Below, in pieces: positions 23,019-34,463 of a DNA stretch of 64,000 bases. Where the stretch lies: positions 3,596,001 to 3,660,000 of the forward strand of contig NC_079138.1 of NCBI RefSeq assembly GCF_945859705.1. Direction: 5' to 3'. Source of the DNA: Episyrphus balteatus (Eukaryota; Arthropoda; Insecta; Diptera; Syrphidae). Each line of letters opens with the position of its first letter. Positions within the stretch are counted from its first letter, which is position 1. The notes beneath the pieces were generated by a model. The model saw only the letters and a list, made by a program, of their open reading frames with translations, did no database searches and had not been told where the DNA came from. The position numbers and the translations under genes were made by a program.

Positions 23019-24463
23019 AAACTAAAGTTATTATCATAAATTGCAAGCAGGAGGACCAGAGTATGCAATAATTGCTGCATCCGTTACATTGGTTCTGAAA
23101 TCTTGCAGAGTGTTGAGGTGTTTAATGTACGCACCGATGTGCAGTGTTGCGATCACCTAATTAAATTTTTTGTTTTGTCATTGTTATTAACATTTCTAAT
23201 ATTTATTCTAAAATACCTTTGCACTAATTTTTTTTTGTTTTCCTTTTTCGAGAGGAAATAAAAATCACTTTTGAAATTAAATTTAATGTTCCAAATTTAT
23301 CTCACAACAAATTGATGCATTTTATTACGTGCAAGTGGATTATTCCGTCTGTGTTGGATTTCCTGTATGAAAGTATACCGTTGATGGACTATGACGCTAG
23401 AGGTCTTGGTTGGATTCCCAGCCTCCAGTTCTATATTTTTCTCTACAGGTACTGCTTTTTGCTTCCAAGAATATAAGGACTCAACGGTTAATTGTAGTTG
23501 GTCCTTTTGAAATTAAATCATAACACATGGGAATGCGGTTTGGATCTGTTATCACTACTCACTAGGCTTTGCACCTTCATTGTCTGTCGGTCTTGCCACA
23601 AACTTTTTATTTCATTTAATACATTTTTGTTGTCCTTCGCTGGTAAATGGTTTGTGTTCATACGCTAATGTATACCCTAAAGGGGTTTACAACAATTACT
23701 TATAAAATATATAAAAAAATACGTTTTGATATATATTTTTGGAGTATCACAGATGAGATGATTGAATCTTCATCTGAAGCGCGAAAAAGTTCATATTTTT
23801 TTGTGCTCGCGAGATAATCTCGCAATTAGATTCGTCTTCTTTTATGTGCCTGCAATGGAGGCGGTGGTGTAGTCGACGGACTATTCGACTCCAATGACAT
23901 TGAGTACCTTTAGGAGGAGAATCTGGAAAAGAAGAAAGCCGCTCCTCATCACATCTTTCAGTAAAACAACTTCTGAAGAAATATTTTGAGATTTGCGGCC
24001 GTCTTCTTTGTTAGACAGTGTCCAGTTAGAAACCCTATAAATAATGTAATAGGTATGGTTCCCCATTTATATTTGAAATTGTATTTAGATTATTTTAAAC
24101 ACTGCTTCATTGTGTTGCACTCCACCTCTTGATGAACCTGGTGAATTTTTGTAAGTTCACCTGTTAAAATAAGAAAACATAAACAAATTTTAATAAATTT
24201 GGTAGATAGTAGAGAAAGTGTGGGCGTTTTTTTTCATATTTCTGTGATATGAATGAAATAACTTTGTTTGGACTTGTATCGTCATCTTGAAAGTCTGCAT
24301 GTTTGAAACGACTCATCTGAAAGAAAGAAATATCAACTTTCAAAAGATTACCAAACGATTTAAAATTCTATCCTTAAATTTATTTCGAAAAGCTAATTGA
24401 CTTAAAAGTCTTTAGTTATAGATAGATTCCTTCAAAGATACTTTCGTTAATGGAACATGTTCG
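23019..24463. repeat. Diverged tail of duplication copy 2
   Basis: Partner of 7540-8774. Includes a SINE unit with mutated box B (GGTTGGATTCC, 23408-23418) and the exon-like minus-strand pieces at about 24095-24330. A segment at about 23690-23930 is absent from copy 1. Confidence 0.55.
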
Positions 24464-24967
24464 GGATCGGCGGTCGGCTCAAGACTCTTTTGCAACATTT
24501 ATTTAATCAAATCCAAGTATTGTGTTTCCTGGTTGCCAAAGATTGCAGGCACTGAAGCAAAAATTCTTAGAGATTTCATAAAAAAAAAGAATTACAATGT
24601 ACATTATGTATAATTGTATTTCGATGATATTTTCCAACTCATCCGCAATAACTATAGGTGAAAACCAACAAATAAAGCTTTTCGTATCATTTGTATTTGC
24701 CACCGTTTTTCAAATATCACCACTCACTGAATATCCTTTTTTTTCTGTTGCAATAATATAAAGTCGATTGAGTTTAGTTGGACTTGGATTTATTGTTTTT
24801 TTTTTTTTTTGTTTTTTAACAGCGTTGAACGCTGTTAATTTTTTTATGTTATATTTCTTAAATATAAGAAAAATAACATAAATTCAAAGTCCATTTATAG
24901 TCTAATATTACATTCATACAAACATGGTATGAATTCAAAAATATATATAAGAAAAATAACATTAATC

Positions 24968-25330
24968 TTTACAAAAATATTTTTGTATTACGAGATCTTC
25001 ATAAACTGTACCGTCTTTTTCTGTCCTTGATTTAAACAAACAAATTTCTGGAATTTTTCCACGTTAATCCTGTCCTCCTAAAAATTGGATTTTTTTCCTT
25101 TTCGATATCCTCGTGTATCTTCTAGAACATTTTTGATTCCTCTTCTTTTGTCATTAGGAAGATTTTTTTTTTCTCCCAACCAAACTTTGTGATTATGAAT
25201 ATAATCTTGTTCTAATTCAATCCAATCGTCCAACCAAGAAATGTTGAACTTGTAGCTGTTTTTTGTGATTGTGCCCTAGGTTTTTCGCTTGAAAGCTGAC
25301 TTCACCCAAATTCACAATGTGAATAATTGA
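24968..25330 (-). pseudogene. Module D with decayed chromo-barrel fragment, copy 2
   Basis: Minus strand about 25310 down to 25130 reads STITKNSYKFNISWLDDWI, then ELEQDYIHNHKVWLGE. It is a sister of 13773-13960, with changes such as K to N before ISW. It parallels the barrel of the intact ORF 1.2 kb downstream and on the same strand, but carries stops. Confidence 0.4.
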
Positions 25331-25469
25331 AATTTATTATTTTTATTTAAAAGACTATTGATGATAAAATGTACTAGAACTATTATATTATATAAACTGC
25401 AAGCAAGAAGAACAGTGTAGGCAGTTTTTGCGGTTTCGGTTACATTCGTCCTGAAATCTTTATTATGTG

Positions 25470-25592
25470 CAAGTGAATTATTCCGTCTGTTTTGGAATAC
25501 CTGTTTGGGATTACCCTCCTCAAATATACCTTTGCGATGCGATGGGCTATGACGCTAGAGGTCTGGGTTCGATTCCCAGCCTCTAGCACTTT
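25470..25592 (+). repeat. tRNA-like SINE unit
   Basis: Box B GGTTCGATTCC at 25566-25576 followed by a T-run at 25591. The box A part is shortened (TTTGCGATGCGATGGGC) relative to copy 1. Confidence 0.5.
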
Positions 25593-25854
25593 TTTTTTTC
25601 TCTAGAAGTACATACTGCCTTTTGCGAGGAATTAAAAGGCTTTCAAGATGATCCCACCAAAATAGGAACATTTCTTTGAAACCTTCCATAATTTTGGCTA
25701 TTATGGCAAATGCATTTCAATACTATGTTCATCTTCGCAGTTTTCATGTCCATGCATGAAAAGTGGCCTGTTTTCTCCAAGTGAGCATTTATTTGGGAAT
25801 CTATTTTGAGATCATACAAAGGTGTTTTGTACTTATTTTAAATTTTTCAGTTCA

Positions 25855-26225
25855 GAAGTTTTTATCCTTTAGCGAATACAGCTTTAATGCACTTCATTAC
25901 TTCAACTATACACAACATAGTAGGACCAATTTTTTGAAATGGCAATATTTTTGTCCCGAATTCAAAGAATTTCTGTAATTGTGCATATTAGACATTGCAC
26001 AGCCTGACGAGACGCTTATAAATGAGGTGCACCAAACACACTCATTTTCACTAATTATTATTTTTTCTTTTAAAAAAATCACTTTAGTATTATTTATTTA
26101 TTTTTTATTTTCACTCACTGGTTAAAGTTTATTATCACTCCTCGGATGTGAGGGGAGGTATCACATAAATGAATTATAATTTAACTAAATGAAATTTAAA
26201 GGACAACTTCAACAAAAAAAAAACT
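25855..26225. repeat. Module E copy
   Basis: Matches 9968-10335 closely, through to the run of A after 'ggacaacttcaac'. Noncoding. Confidence 0.7.
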
Positions 26226-26501
26226 TCAGTTATCCATTCCGCATATGCCCCAATTAAGATACTACTAAGTCTTGTCAAAATCATTGCTAGTCTTTTGAGT
26301 CTCCATGTGGATTGACTCGCTAAAGGATAATTTGCAGTGTTGCTCTTAGATTTAGTTATATCGCTAAGACAAATGTTTTGCAAAATTTCTTTAGCTAAGT
26401 GTAAAGAAATGTGAGTTCGAGAAGTTTCGTTGGTCATATAATGTTATATTTCTCTAAATGAGAAAATATATCACTTCCGAAAACAACTAAGCATTGTACA
26501 A

Positions 26502-26849
26502 TTAGTATAAGTTTCCATCTTTTGGTGTACATGCACCAGAACTGCTGCTTACTACTGCACCGTTGTCGATCTTTTTTCCCTTTGGTGTTGCTTTCTTGTT
26601 TCTTCCTGCCGACGAAGAATGTTGTTTGGATACCTCCTTTTGCCTCTGTACATTTGCTTCATTGCATTTAAGAACTCTGTTCTCGGGTACCCATCCGTCC
26701 CAATTTTTATTCCACCCGGCATAATGAATGTAATATTTTACTTGTTTATCTTTTGTAATTGTGCTCTTAAGAGCCTTCGCTTCATAGATGAGTGGCCCAT
26801 GAAAACACAATACTTTTTCGCCTTCAGAAAATTTTAATTTCGCCGTCAT
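26502..26849 (-). CDS. MRG15: MRG15-like chromo-barrel protein, truncated (115 aa)
   Basis: An intact 115-codon frame starts MTAKLKFSEGEKVLCFHGPL. Residues 7-61 match the N-terminal chromo barrel of MRG15/MORF4L1: FxEGExVLCFHGPLIYEAK, then YYIHYAGWNKNWDGWVPE, then NRVLK. In that family the barrel binds methylated H3K36, and the MRG domain recruits histone acetylase/deacetylase complexes in the nucleus. The aromatic-cage positions appear kept (Tyr22, Tyr43, Trp46, Trp50); the usual WDEW reads WDGW (Gly52). Residues 62-115 are a Lys/Ser-rich linker, and the frame stops at CTPKDGNLY. The C-terminal MRG domain (family proteins are several hundred residues) is absent and not found nearby. It could be a first exon, a truncated retrocopy or a captured fragment. 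The 3' flank (from AAACTTATACTAATTG) is shared with repeat DNA at 12527-12570, which favours a fragment inside a repeat. Confidence 0.75.
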   Translation of the reverse strand: MTAKLKFSEGEKVLCFHGPLIYEAKALKSTITKDKQVKYYIHYAGWNKNWDGWVPENRVLKCNEANVQRQKEVSKQHSSSAGRNKKATPKGKKIDNGAVVSSSSGACTPKDGNLY

Positions 26850-26888
26850 GTCACTTGTTTTTGTTTTAACATATCGAAGGAAACCTTA

Positions 26889-27098
26889 TTATAAAATGCC
26901 TAATTTGTCGCCATTTATATTTGAAAATTTGTTCGCCACATTTCGTTCAATACCATCCATCAGTCCATCAAAAAACTGTGCAATGGTTTGTTGCTTATCG
27001 ATGGGTTGCGATTGAATAATGTTTTCTTTGAGTGATCTAAAATAGATCATTGATTCTTGCAGTCTTCTGATATTTTCTGAAATCTCTTTAATATACTT
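26889..27098 (-). pseudogene. Coding-like fragment upstream of the MRG15-like ORF
   Basis: A 70-codon minus-strand frame without its own Met start reads KYIKEISENIRRLQESMIYF, then a middle with DKQQTIAQFFDGLMDGIERN, and ends SNINGDKLGIL and TAA, 40 bp before the start of the MRG15-like ORF. The charged/amphipathic make-up looks like real protein. The SNINGDKLGIL end recurs at about 12990-13020 and a decayed form at about 8375-8395. I do not recognise the family. It may be a terminal exon, since 'ttcag' occurs within its 5' part. Confidence 0.35.
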
Positions 27099-28204
27099 TT
27101 AGAAGTTTTTAGATTTCAGTTACAAACCATTTATCTTATTGTTTTTCTCATGTTAAAATAATATTCTCTGACTAAATTCAAGAGAATTGCCGACAACATG
27201 TTCCACAAGTATAACTATTCCGTTATACACATATTCCCTTTGTAAACGTAACTTCCCCTTTTTGCATCCTTCTTACTTTTAAAGTGGAATTTTTACACTA
27301 CTCTATTATATCCTTTGGTAGATCGCAACACTCTTACTAACATCAACTGGGTTTAGGATCTTTATTATATAGATCAACCTGGTGGGGAAGTCTTTCTATT
27401 GTAATCTCCAATCATTTATATTGTAAGATTCAGAAATTTGACTCGAAGTGAGCAAATAAAGAATTTTTTTTTTTTTGGTTATCATAAATTGTATTTGATC
27501 TCACTGTTTTTTGTTGAATCCTTGAAAATTACTTCACTTTTTGCAAGCGAATTGGCTAGAAGTAAGAAGACTAAGTAATTCTACTATTTTAAGAATACTG
27601 AAAATTGTAACACATTTGATTGTACTTCTAGCAAAATTACATAAAAAATTCTTCTGTATGGTATACTTCATAACTATGGAGACCATCTATTTAGAGAGGA
27701 CAGTCCTCTTTTTTCGTTACTGTGTCCTCTTTTCTTCCATCACCTTTGAATCCATTTTTTTTTATATGACAACCTATAATAAATGTTTTTAAATATTCCA
27801 AAAGGAATTTTTTGAATTTTTATCCAAAACAGCAAGAATATCAACCTTTTTTTTTTCTTCCATCACCTTAAAGTCGATTATTTTATATCGCAACCTATAA
27901 AGATATTCTGTATCATCTAAAAGTTTATTATTTAAGCTTTAATATGATGTTTTAATCATATTTGTACAACATCTAGAAAAAAAGTTACAATTTTTTAAAG
28001 CCAACCATGCTGAAATTTCAAACTGATGCCTTAAGGTTCCCAGCATGCATTTGGTAAAATATTGCTAGAAGTCCCTTTTTATAAAATACATTTATAATCC
28101 TCTTGAAAGTAATGACGAGATTACTAATCTAACAAGTGCTTTTGTATGCTTTTTCATCATATTTTAATTCTTTTCTAAATTTTTACATTTTTATTTTTAT
28201 TTCT
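27099..28204. other. AT-rich, no gene seen
   Basis: Includes a degenerate direct repeat around 'tcttccatcacctt' (27732-27785 and 27856-27900). No supported gene. Confidence 0.55.
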
Positions 28205-30300
28205 TTTTTAATGGACCCCAGCTCGTGCGGTATCTGGGGGGGAAAGGGGCGTGGGATAATTTTTTTTTTATTTAAAATTTAATATTTATATTTTTCGGTT
28301 TTTTTTTAATTTTTCACCAAAATTAATAAATTCATACCAATTTTCATATCATTGTGCTACTTGATGAACTAATTTGTACATAATTCCGGTTACTATTCAT
28401 TTCTACTAACTAAAGACATTAAAAAAAAAAACAAAAACCATTTTTTTTTTTTTTTGAAAAAATCAATTTTTCGAAAACGTGTTGATAAAATTTTTTGAAA
28501 ATTTATTTTTATGTTTCAAACATGTTTCCTTCAGAATAGCACACTTAATATTTTTTTGAAAAACTTTTGAAAAAAAGAATCCAAAAATTCTTTGATATAT
28601 AATTAAAATGTATTTTCAGTTTTCAAAAAACACTAAAAAAGTGCCGATACGATATATGCATCCGCAAATGCTTTCGTACTCGGTGTAAATGGACCCCAGC
28701 GCGTGCGGTATCTGGGGGGGAAAGTGGCGGGGAGTTATAAAAAAAATACATTTTTTTTTTTTTGAAAAAAAATTAACGGTACCTACTTTTTTGAAAAGTT
28801 TTTTTTGGTTTTTGGAAAAATCAATTTTTTAAAAATTTATTTTTATGTTTCAATTATGTAATTATTTCATCAGAATTGCACAATTAATATATTTTTGAAA
28901 AACTTTTGAAAAAAAGGGTCCTTCAAGTTTTGAAAAAAAAAATCCAAAAATTCTTTGACATATATAAGAAATTAAATTGTATTTTCAGTTTAAATATTAA
29001 AACCATTTAAAAGAGTGTTTTTGTTATTTAAAAACAATTCTTAATAGTTTTTTTACACTTTTTTAAATTAATAATTTTTATTTTATTAAGCCTATACAAA
29101 AATTTATTATACTTGCGCCCCAGTCGTGCATTTTATTTTTACCTTAATTAAACCAAAATTTGTCTCCACACTTTGATCCGAAAATATCTACTTCCGATTG
29201 TAAGGAATTAACACATGTTTTGTTGCAAATAATTCCATAACCAGAACTCGAAGAAACATTTGGTTTTTTTTCATGTATGAATAGAGCTTAAAAATACCTT
29301 TCTGTTGATTCTAACTCAATGGATTTGGAATTCCTTTGATATACGTATCACTATTAACTATTTTTTGTATTTTTTTTTTAACACTTCAAAAAACACTAAA
29401 AAAGTGCCGATACGATATATGCATCCGCAAATGCTTTCGTACACGGTGTAAATGGACCCCAGCGCGTGCGGTATCTGGGGGGGAAAGAGGCGGGGAATTA
29501 TAAAAAAATACATTTTTTTTTTTTTTTTTTAAATTACGGTACCTACTTTTTTGAAAAAGTTTTTTTTGGTTTTTGGAAAAATCAATTTTTTAAAAATTTA
29601 TTTTTATGTTTCAATTATGTAATTATTTCTTCAGAATTGCACACTTAATATATTTTTGAAAAACTTTTGGAAAAAAAGGGTCCTTCAACTTTTGAAAAAA
29701 ATTCCAAATCCAAAAATTCTTTGACATATAAAAGAAATTAAATTGTATTTTCATTTTGAATATTAAAACTATTTAAAATAGTGTTTTTGTTATTTAAAAA
29801 CAATTTTTAATAAATTTTTACACTTTTTATAAAATTAATAATAAAATGAAATCAAACATTTTATTTTATTAAGCCTATACAAAAATTTATTATACTTGCG
29901 TCCCAGTCGTGCATTTTATTTTTACCTCAATTAAACCAAAATTTGTCTCCACACTTTGATCCGAAAATATCTTCTTCCGATTGTAAGGAATAAACACATG
30001 TTTTGTTGCAAATAATTCCATAACCAGAACTCGAAGAAACATTTGGTTTTTTTCATGTATGAATACAGCTTAAAAATACCTTTCTGTTGATTCTAACTCA
30101 ATGGATTTGGAATTCCTTTGATATACGTATCACTTTTAACTCATTTTTGTATTTTTTTTTTTAACACTTCAAAAAACACTAAAAAAGTGCCGATACGATA
30201 TGCATCCGTTAATGCTTTCGTACTCGGTGTAAATGGACCCCAGCGCGTGCGGTATCTGGGGGGGAGAGTGGCGGGGAATTATAAAAAAAAATACATGGTC
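28205..30300. repeat. Tandem array of roughly 0.77-kb units
   Basis: Each unit carries a GC-rich core GGACCCCAGCGCGTGCGGTA followed by TCTGGGGGGG, near 28212, 28690, 29454 and 30235. The last three are about 765 and 780 bp apart; the first is a shorter partial unit. The core is preceded in three cases by AAAAAAGTGCCGATACGATA. Units I and II also share a long block from 'cttgcg(c/t)cccagtcgtgc' to 'gatatacgtatcac' (29112-29352; 29896-30132). Short frames crossing the core (for example RYLGGK.AGNYKK) recur only because the DNA does. Confidence 0.8.
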
Positions 30301-31805
30301 TGAATACACTTTGAAAAAAAAAAATCATATTCACATTTTTTTTTTAAATCATTTCGATTTCATGAAATCATTAGCACAACCTATTTCTTACCTTTTCTTT
30401 TAATAACTTACTACAAGTACCCTAAAATATAATGGCACTGAATTTCATTTTTTTTTCTAAGCTTATGTGAAGCCGTTTGAAGCTAAAATGTTTGTCTTGA
30501 TATTTAAATAGAAAAACTATTTAATATCTAACAGAGAATAAAAAATAAAAAACTTTTCGATTAATAATTATATAATATTTATTTATTTTCAGAATAATAA
30601 TAAAATTAAAAAAAAAAAACAAACAATTTTATCTAAACAAGTGAATTCTGATAATATATATTTTTTTTTGTTAATTAAACGATGTTTAAAGTTTAATAGC
30701 CGCAGTCGTATAAAAGCTCAAATCCTTTAATTCAAGGAAATAGATTTAAGAAGAAAAAACTTTAAAATGTTTATAAGATTATAAAGTTAATAAACATACT
30801 GTTTAAATTTTTAACTAAAACAAAACAAAATAAAAAAAACTAAATACAGACAAAAATATAAAAAAATATAACAAAAAAAAAAAAAAAAAAGTCACAAATT
30901 TGAAAATGAAAACATTCTTTGTTATATTGCTTATTATTGTAATCTGCTTATTTTGAGTTAAAACAAGATATTCCATTAAATCATCTCACACTACTTATTT
31001 AAAATGGGTGTAATGCTAAGCCTTTTGTTTTTATGCTTGCTAATGATATTTATTATAAGTTTTCGAGTTCATGACATTTTTAATGGAATAATGATGAATT
31101 ATTTCAATAAAAAATAAATATTAATAAATTAATAATATAAATTATTTAAAATAAAAGTGTTTGAATATAATAATAAATAAATTCATATCAATCTAAATAG
31201 ATCACTTTTTATATAAAAAAAAAAAAAATAATGAGAATATTTAATAAATGTAATAAAAAAAAAATTCAAATTTATTGATTGGAAATTGGAAACAAATATA
31301 TATTGTCGATAATGGTAAATTCGTTTTTAAATTTTTTACTTTTTCTTTCTCTTTTATTTTTTTATGTAATGACTCATTATAGTTTATTAATGGTCTTATT
31401 ATATATATATTTATCTTTTCGTGTTCAGTGAAGGGAGTTTAATTTCTTTTTTTTCAATTGGAAATGCTATTTCCGCACTGCCAAAAGAGGATTTCTTCTA
31501 TCGCCACCTTGATTTAACTGCGACCCTGGCTCTAGTTTCAATTTTTCTAAGTTATTTTGATCAACGATTCACATTTTTACCTCATAAATGTAATTTTCTA
31601 AAATTTTTATAATTTTTTTTAAATTATTTTATTTAGTTTTCAAAAATGGAACACGCGTCAATTTGCGAAAGCTTTAAAAACTTAACAAAGAAATTTTCAT
31701 GTTTTGAAAAATTATTAAAAACAAAATTTCAAAATTATTTTATTAATTTTTTTTTTTTAATTAAATTTAACATGCGTTAATTTTTCTAATATTTGAAAAT
31801 TCAAG
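30301..31805. other. Very AT-rich, no gene seen
   Basis: Homopolymer runs and AATAAA-like words only. Confidence 0.55.
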
Positions 31806-31807
31806 TA

Positions 31808-32064
31808 GGGGAAGTGGGGGCAAGACGGCCTTTTTAGTGTTTAACAGGCTTAAAAAAAAAACAATAAAAAAACATCTTTTAATTAAAATTAAGTTATTCA
31901 ATAATTTTAATGTTTTTTTGTAAAAGGGTACGACAGATCTAACTGATGAGCCCACTGTCGTACCTGGGCGAAACGCTTTGGAGTTAAAGTCACTTAAAAT
32001 TGAAAATCAAACATCTAACAAAAAACGGTCTTGCCCCCATAGGCTTTCTTGCCCCCACTTCCCC
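31808..32064. mobile_element. TA-flanked MITE with GGGGAAGTGGGGG ends
   Basis: The left end GGGGAAGTGGGGGCAAGACG (31808) is mirrored by GGTCTTGCCCCC and TTGCCCCCACTTCCCC ending at 32064, with TA on both sides (31806-31807; 32065-32066). About 257 bp, noncoding. TA duplication and short size fit a Tc1/mariner-type non-autonomous element. A solo end occurs at 48218, and a relative with GGGGAAAGGTGCG ends is at 59022-59774. Confidence 0.8.
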
Positions 32065-32569
32065 TACATATTTTCAAAAATTCTCGTAATCTTATAATAT
32101 CTTTTTGAACATTTTTTGTGTTACTATTATTTCAGAGTGAGGAATTAAAAAAAATGAGAGTTAAACAGAAATGTGAATTTTGGCACTCCTAAGTGCCTTA
32201 GGGACATTCGTTGGTAATCGATGGGCTATAAGTAGACAGAAATTTTGTGTGAGTTTTTGTCCCTATTGGGTCAATAGTCAATAACGGATTTTTGGCGTGC
32301 GGACTTTTTTTTAGGGTTTCTATTCAAAACAATCCGGGTGGGTTTTGTTTTGCAACCAGATCATTGCTTGGTTTGACTACAGTTTGAATATGATTTAAAT
32401 GTAATACTTTTTCACTTCGGTCAAATTGGTATAATGTCATTGTTGGCCTTCATCTTCCAAGCGTTCGAATTCAGTTTGGCATCGCTTTATTGCAGAAGTG
32501 ATTTTTTCACATGGTTTCTGAGTTCATTTTTACGATGTTTACTGGTTCACTTCTTTTTAGGCTTCAAAC

Positions 32570-33287
32570 AAAAAATAAAAATAAAAATAAAAATAAAAAT
32601 AAAAATAAAAATAAAAATAAAAAAAAAAATAAAAATAAAAATAAAAATAAAAATAAAAATAAAAATAAAAATAAAAATAAAAATAAAAATAAAAATAAAA
32701 ATAAAAATAAAAATAAAAATAAAAATAAAAATAAAAATAAAAATAAAAATAAAAATAAAAATAAAAATAAAAATAAAAATAAAAATAAAAATAAAAATAA
32801 AAATAAAAATAAAAATAAAAATAAAAATAAAAATAAAAATAAAAATAAAAATAAAAATAAAAATAAAAATAAAAATAAAAATAAAAATAAAAATAAAAAT
32901 AAAAATAAAAATAAAAATAAAAATAAAAATAAAAATAAAAATAAAAATAAAAATAAAAATAAAAATAAAAATAAAAATAAAAATAAAAATAAAAATAAAA
33001 ATAAAAATAAAAATAAAAATAAAAATAAAAATAAAAATAAAAATAAAAATAAAAATAAAAATAAAAATAAAAATAAAAATAAAAATAAAAATAAAAATAA
33101 AAATAAAAATAAAAATAAAAATAAAAATAAAAATAAAAATAAAAATAAAAATAAAAATAAAAATAAAAATAAAAATAAAAATAAAAATAAAAATAAAAAT
33201 AAAAATAAAAATAAAAATAAAAATAAAAATAAAAATAAAAATAAAAATAAAAATAAAAATAAAAATAAAAATAAAAATAAAAATAAA
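32570..33287. repeat. (AAAAAT)n microsatellite, about 718 bp
   Basis: About 120 copies of a 6-mer with a single interruption, a run of extra A at 32620-32629. The long frames across it on both strands (Lys-Ile, Lys-Asn, Phe-Ile, Phe-Tyr and Phe-Leu repeats) are artefacts of a stop-free hexamer. Confidence 0.97.
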
Positions 33288-33599
33288 CTTTGAAAGCAAT
33301 TTTCTTCAAACTTGGTTGAGTGAGATAAAATTTTCAAAAAATTCAATTCAGAGTTTTCGTTAAAAATATTTCGATTTTTTTTTTCAAAATTAATGAACAT
33401 ACTCAAAATTTTGCTTAAATGTGTGAAAAAATAATTTCTTCAAATCGGCATTTCAAATTATTTTAAACTTTAAATAAAGCAAGAAAGTAAAAAAAATAAC
33501 AACATTATTACAGTCCGAGCCTAATCCTTATGATAGAAATATCTGGGATAGGTGAATTCGATAGTAATAATACTCTCGAGCAGAATTGAGCAATAGAAG

Positions 33600-34344
33600 G
33601 GGAAAGCTTCCATCATACTTAACGTACGCATGGAACAACCAATATCCGAACTCTCCAAGGGATTTCAACCTTATATTGGCATACCGCCTAAACCTCCAAA
33701 AGTGTTTCTAAGATCACCCCCCTTAGGACAAAGGGGTCCTCTTGTAGTACCCATTTTGGGCTCACTGTTCATCTCAGTGTTCTTCCTTCTGAGGTGCAGA
33801 TCTTCTTCCTGTTCGGGTCGCTGGCTTGCATCTTTTCGACAATGTTCTCTGGAATGTTAATAGCAGTGTTTCTCTCCAGTCTTCTTGAGAGTCCCCGTGC
33901 TGTCAGGCGGACTCTTAGTTCGGCCGATCCTGTAGAGAAAGGCGTTTAAGAATCCGTGTCAATGAGTAACTGAGTGACGTTATAGTTAACCGTGTTTCTG
34001 CTCGTTGCACTCAGCCACATTCCTGATCAGCCTCGATGTCAATTCTGTTTCGTCAGCTTTTTAACATCCTCGGATGCCTCTTCTACTTCCATTTCCACTT
34101 TTTTGCTTTGGACGTACTCCCTCTCCTTCGCTAGGGATCACTCTAGCAACTATAAGGACGGCTGGTTCTGACACCGTTCGCTAAGAACTTGCTACACGTA
34201 GAGCTCCACATTTTTGCCCTGCCACCATCTGTTTCTGGTACTTCTCTTGCTTAAGTGCGTCCACCCAAATTCAGATTTCTCTACCGTACAGAACTATAAA
34301 ATGTGTAGTCGTCAACAGAAGCCGTGTCGCTTATTAATAATAAA
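33600..34344 (+). repeat. 5'-region repeat of a non-LTR family, part 1
   Basis: Shares tracks with 35060-35460, for example 'cctccaaaa...caccccccttaggac' at 33690-33730 versus 35131-35165, and 'tacttctcttg.t(t)aa' at 34241 versus 35262. It stands directly upstream of the structured leader at 34355, as does its counterpart upstream of 35486. GC-richer than the surroundings. No convincing ORF. Confidence 0.45.
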
Positions 34345-34354
34345 AATAGGTACA

Positions 34355-34420
34355 ACACCCCTACGGGTAAGGGGTAAGAATATTCCCGTGGTAAGGTATG
34401 CCTGTCGTATGAGGCGACTT
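34355..34420 (+). promoter_or_regulatory. Structured 5' leader, variant with covariation
   Basis: CCTACGGG (34360-34367) pairs with CCCGTGG (34385-34391); in the other copies the same pair reads CCTTCGGG/CCCGAGG. Followed by TATGCCTGTCGTATGAGGCG, whose GCCT/AGGC stem is kept. Confidence 0.5.
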
Positions 34421-34463
34421 AAATCCAATCGGATCAATCGAAAACTATAGGACTGACGTTCCT

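Larger units (their letters stand above)
15341..24463. repeat. Segmental duplication, copy 2 (partner 165-8774)
   Basis: Direct repeat of copy 1; see there for identity. Compared with copy 1 it has an additional roughly 320-bp block at 15722-16045 (module E end, the AACAGCGTT hairpin, start of module D), and a short tandem duplication 'cttcataaactgtaccgtc' at 16068-16098. The copies lose similarity abruptly at 24463, where GGGATCGGCGGTCGGCTC begins. Confidence 0.9.

Noticed and set aside
32434..33406. Very long ORFs on both strands (up to 309 codons)
   Set aside because: They are the translation of the (AAAAAT)n hexamer, which has no stop codon in any of these frames; not proteins.
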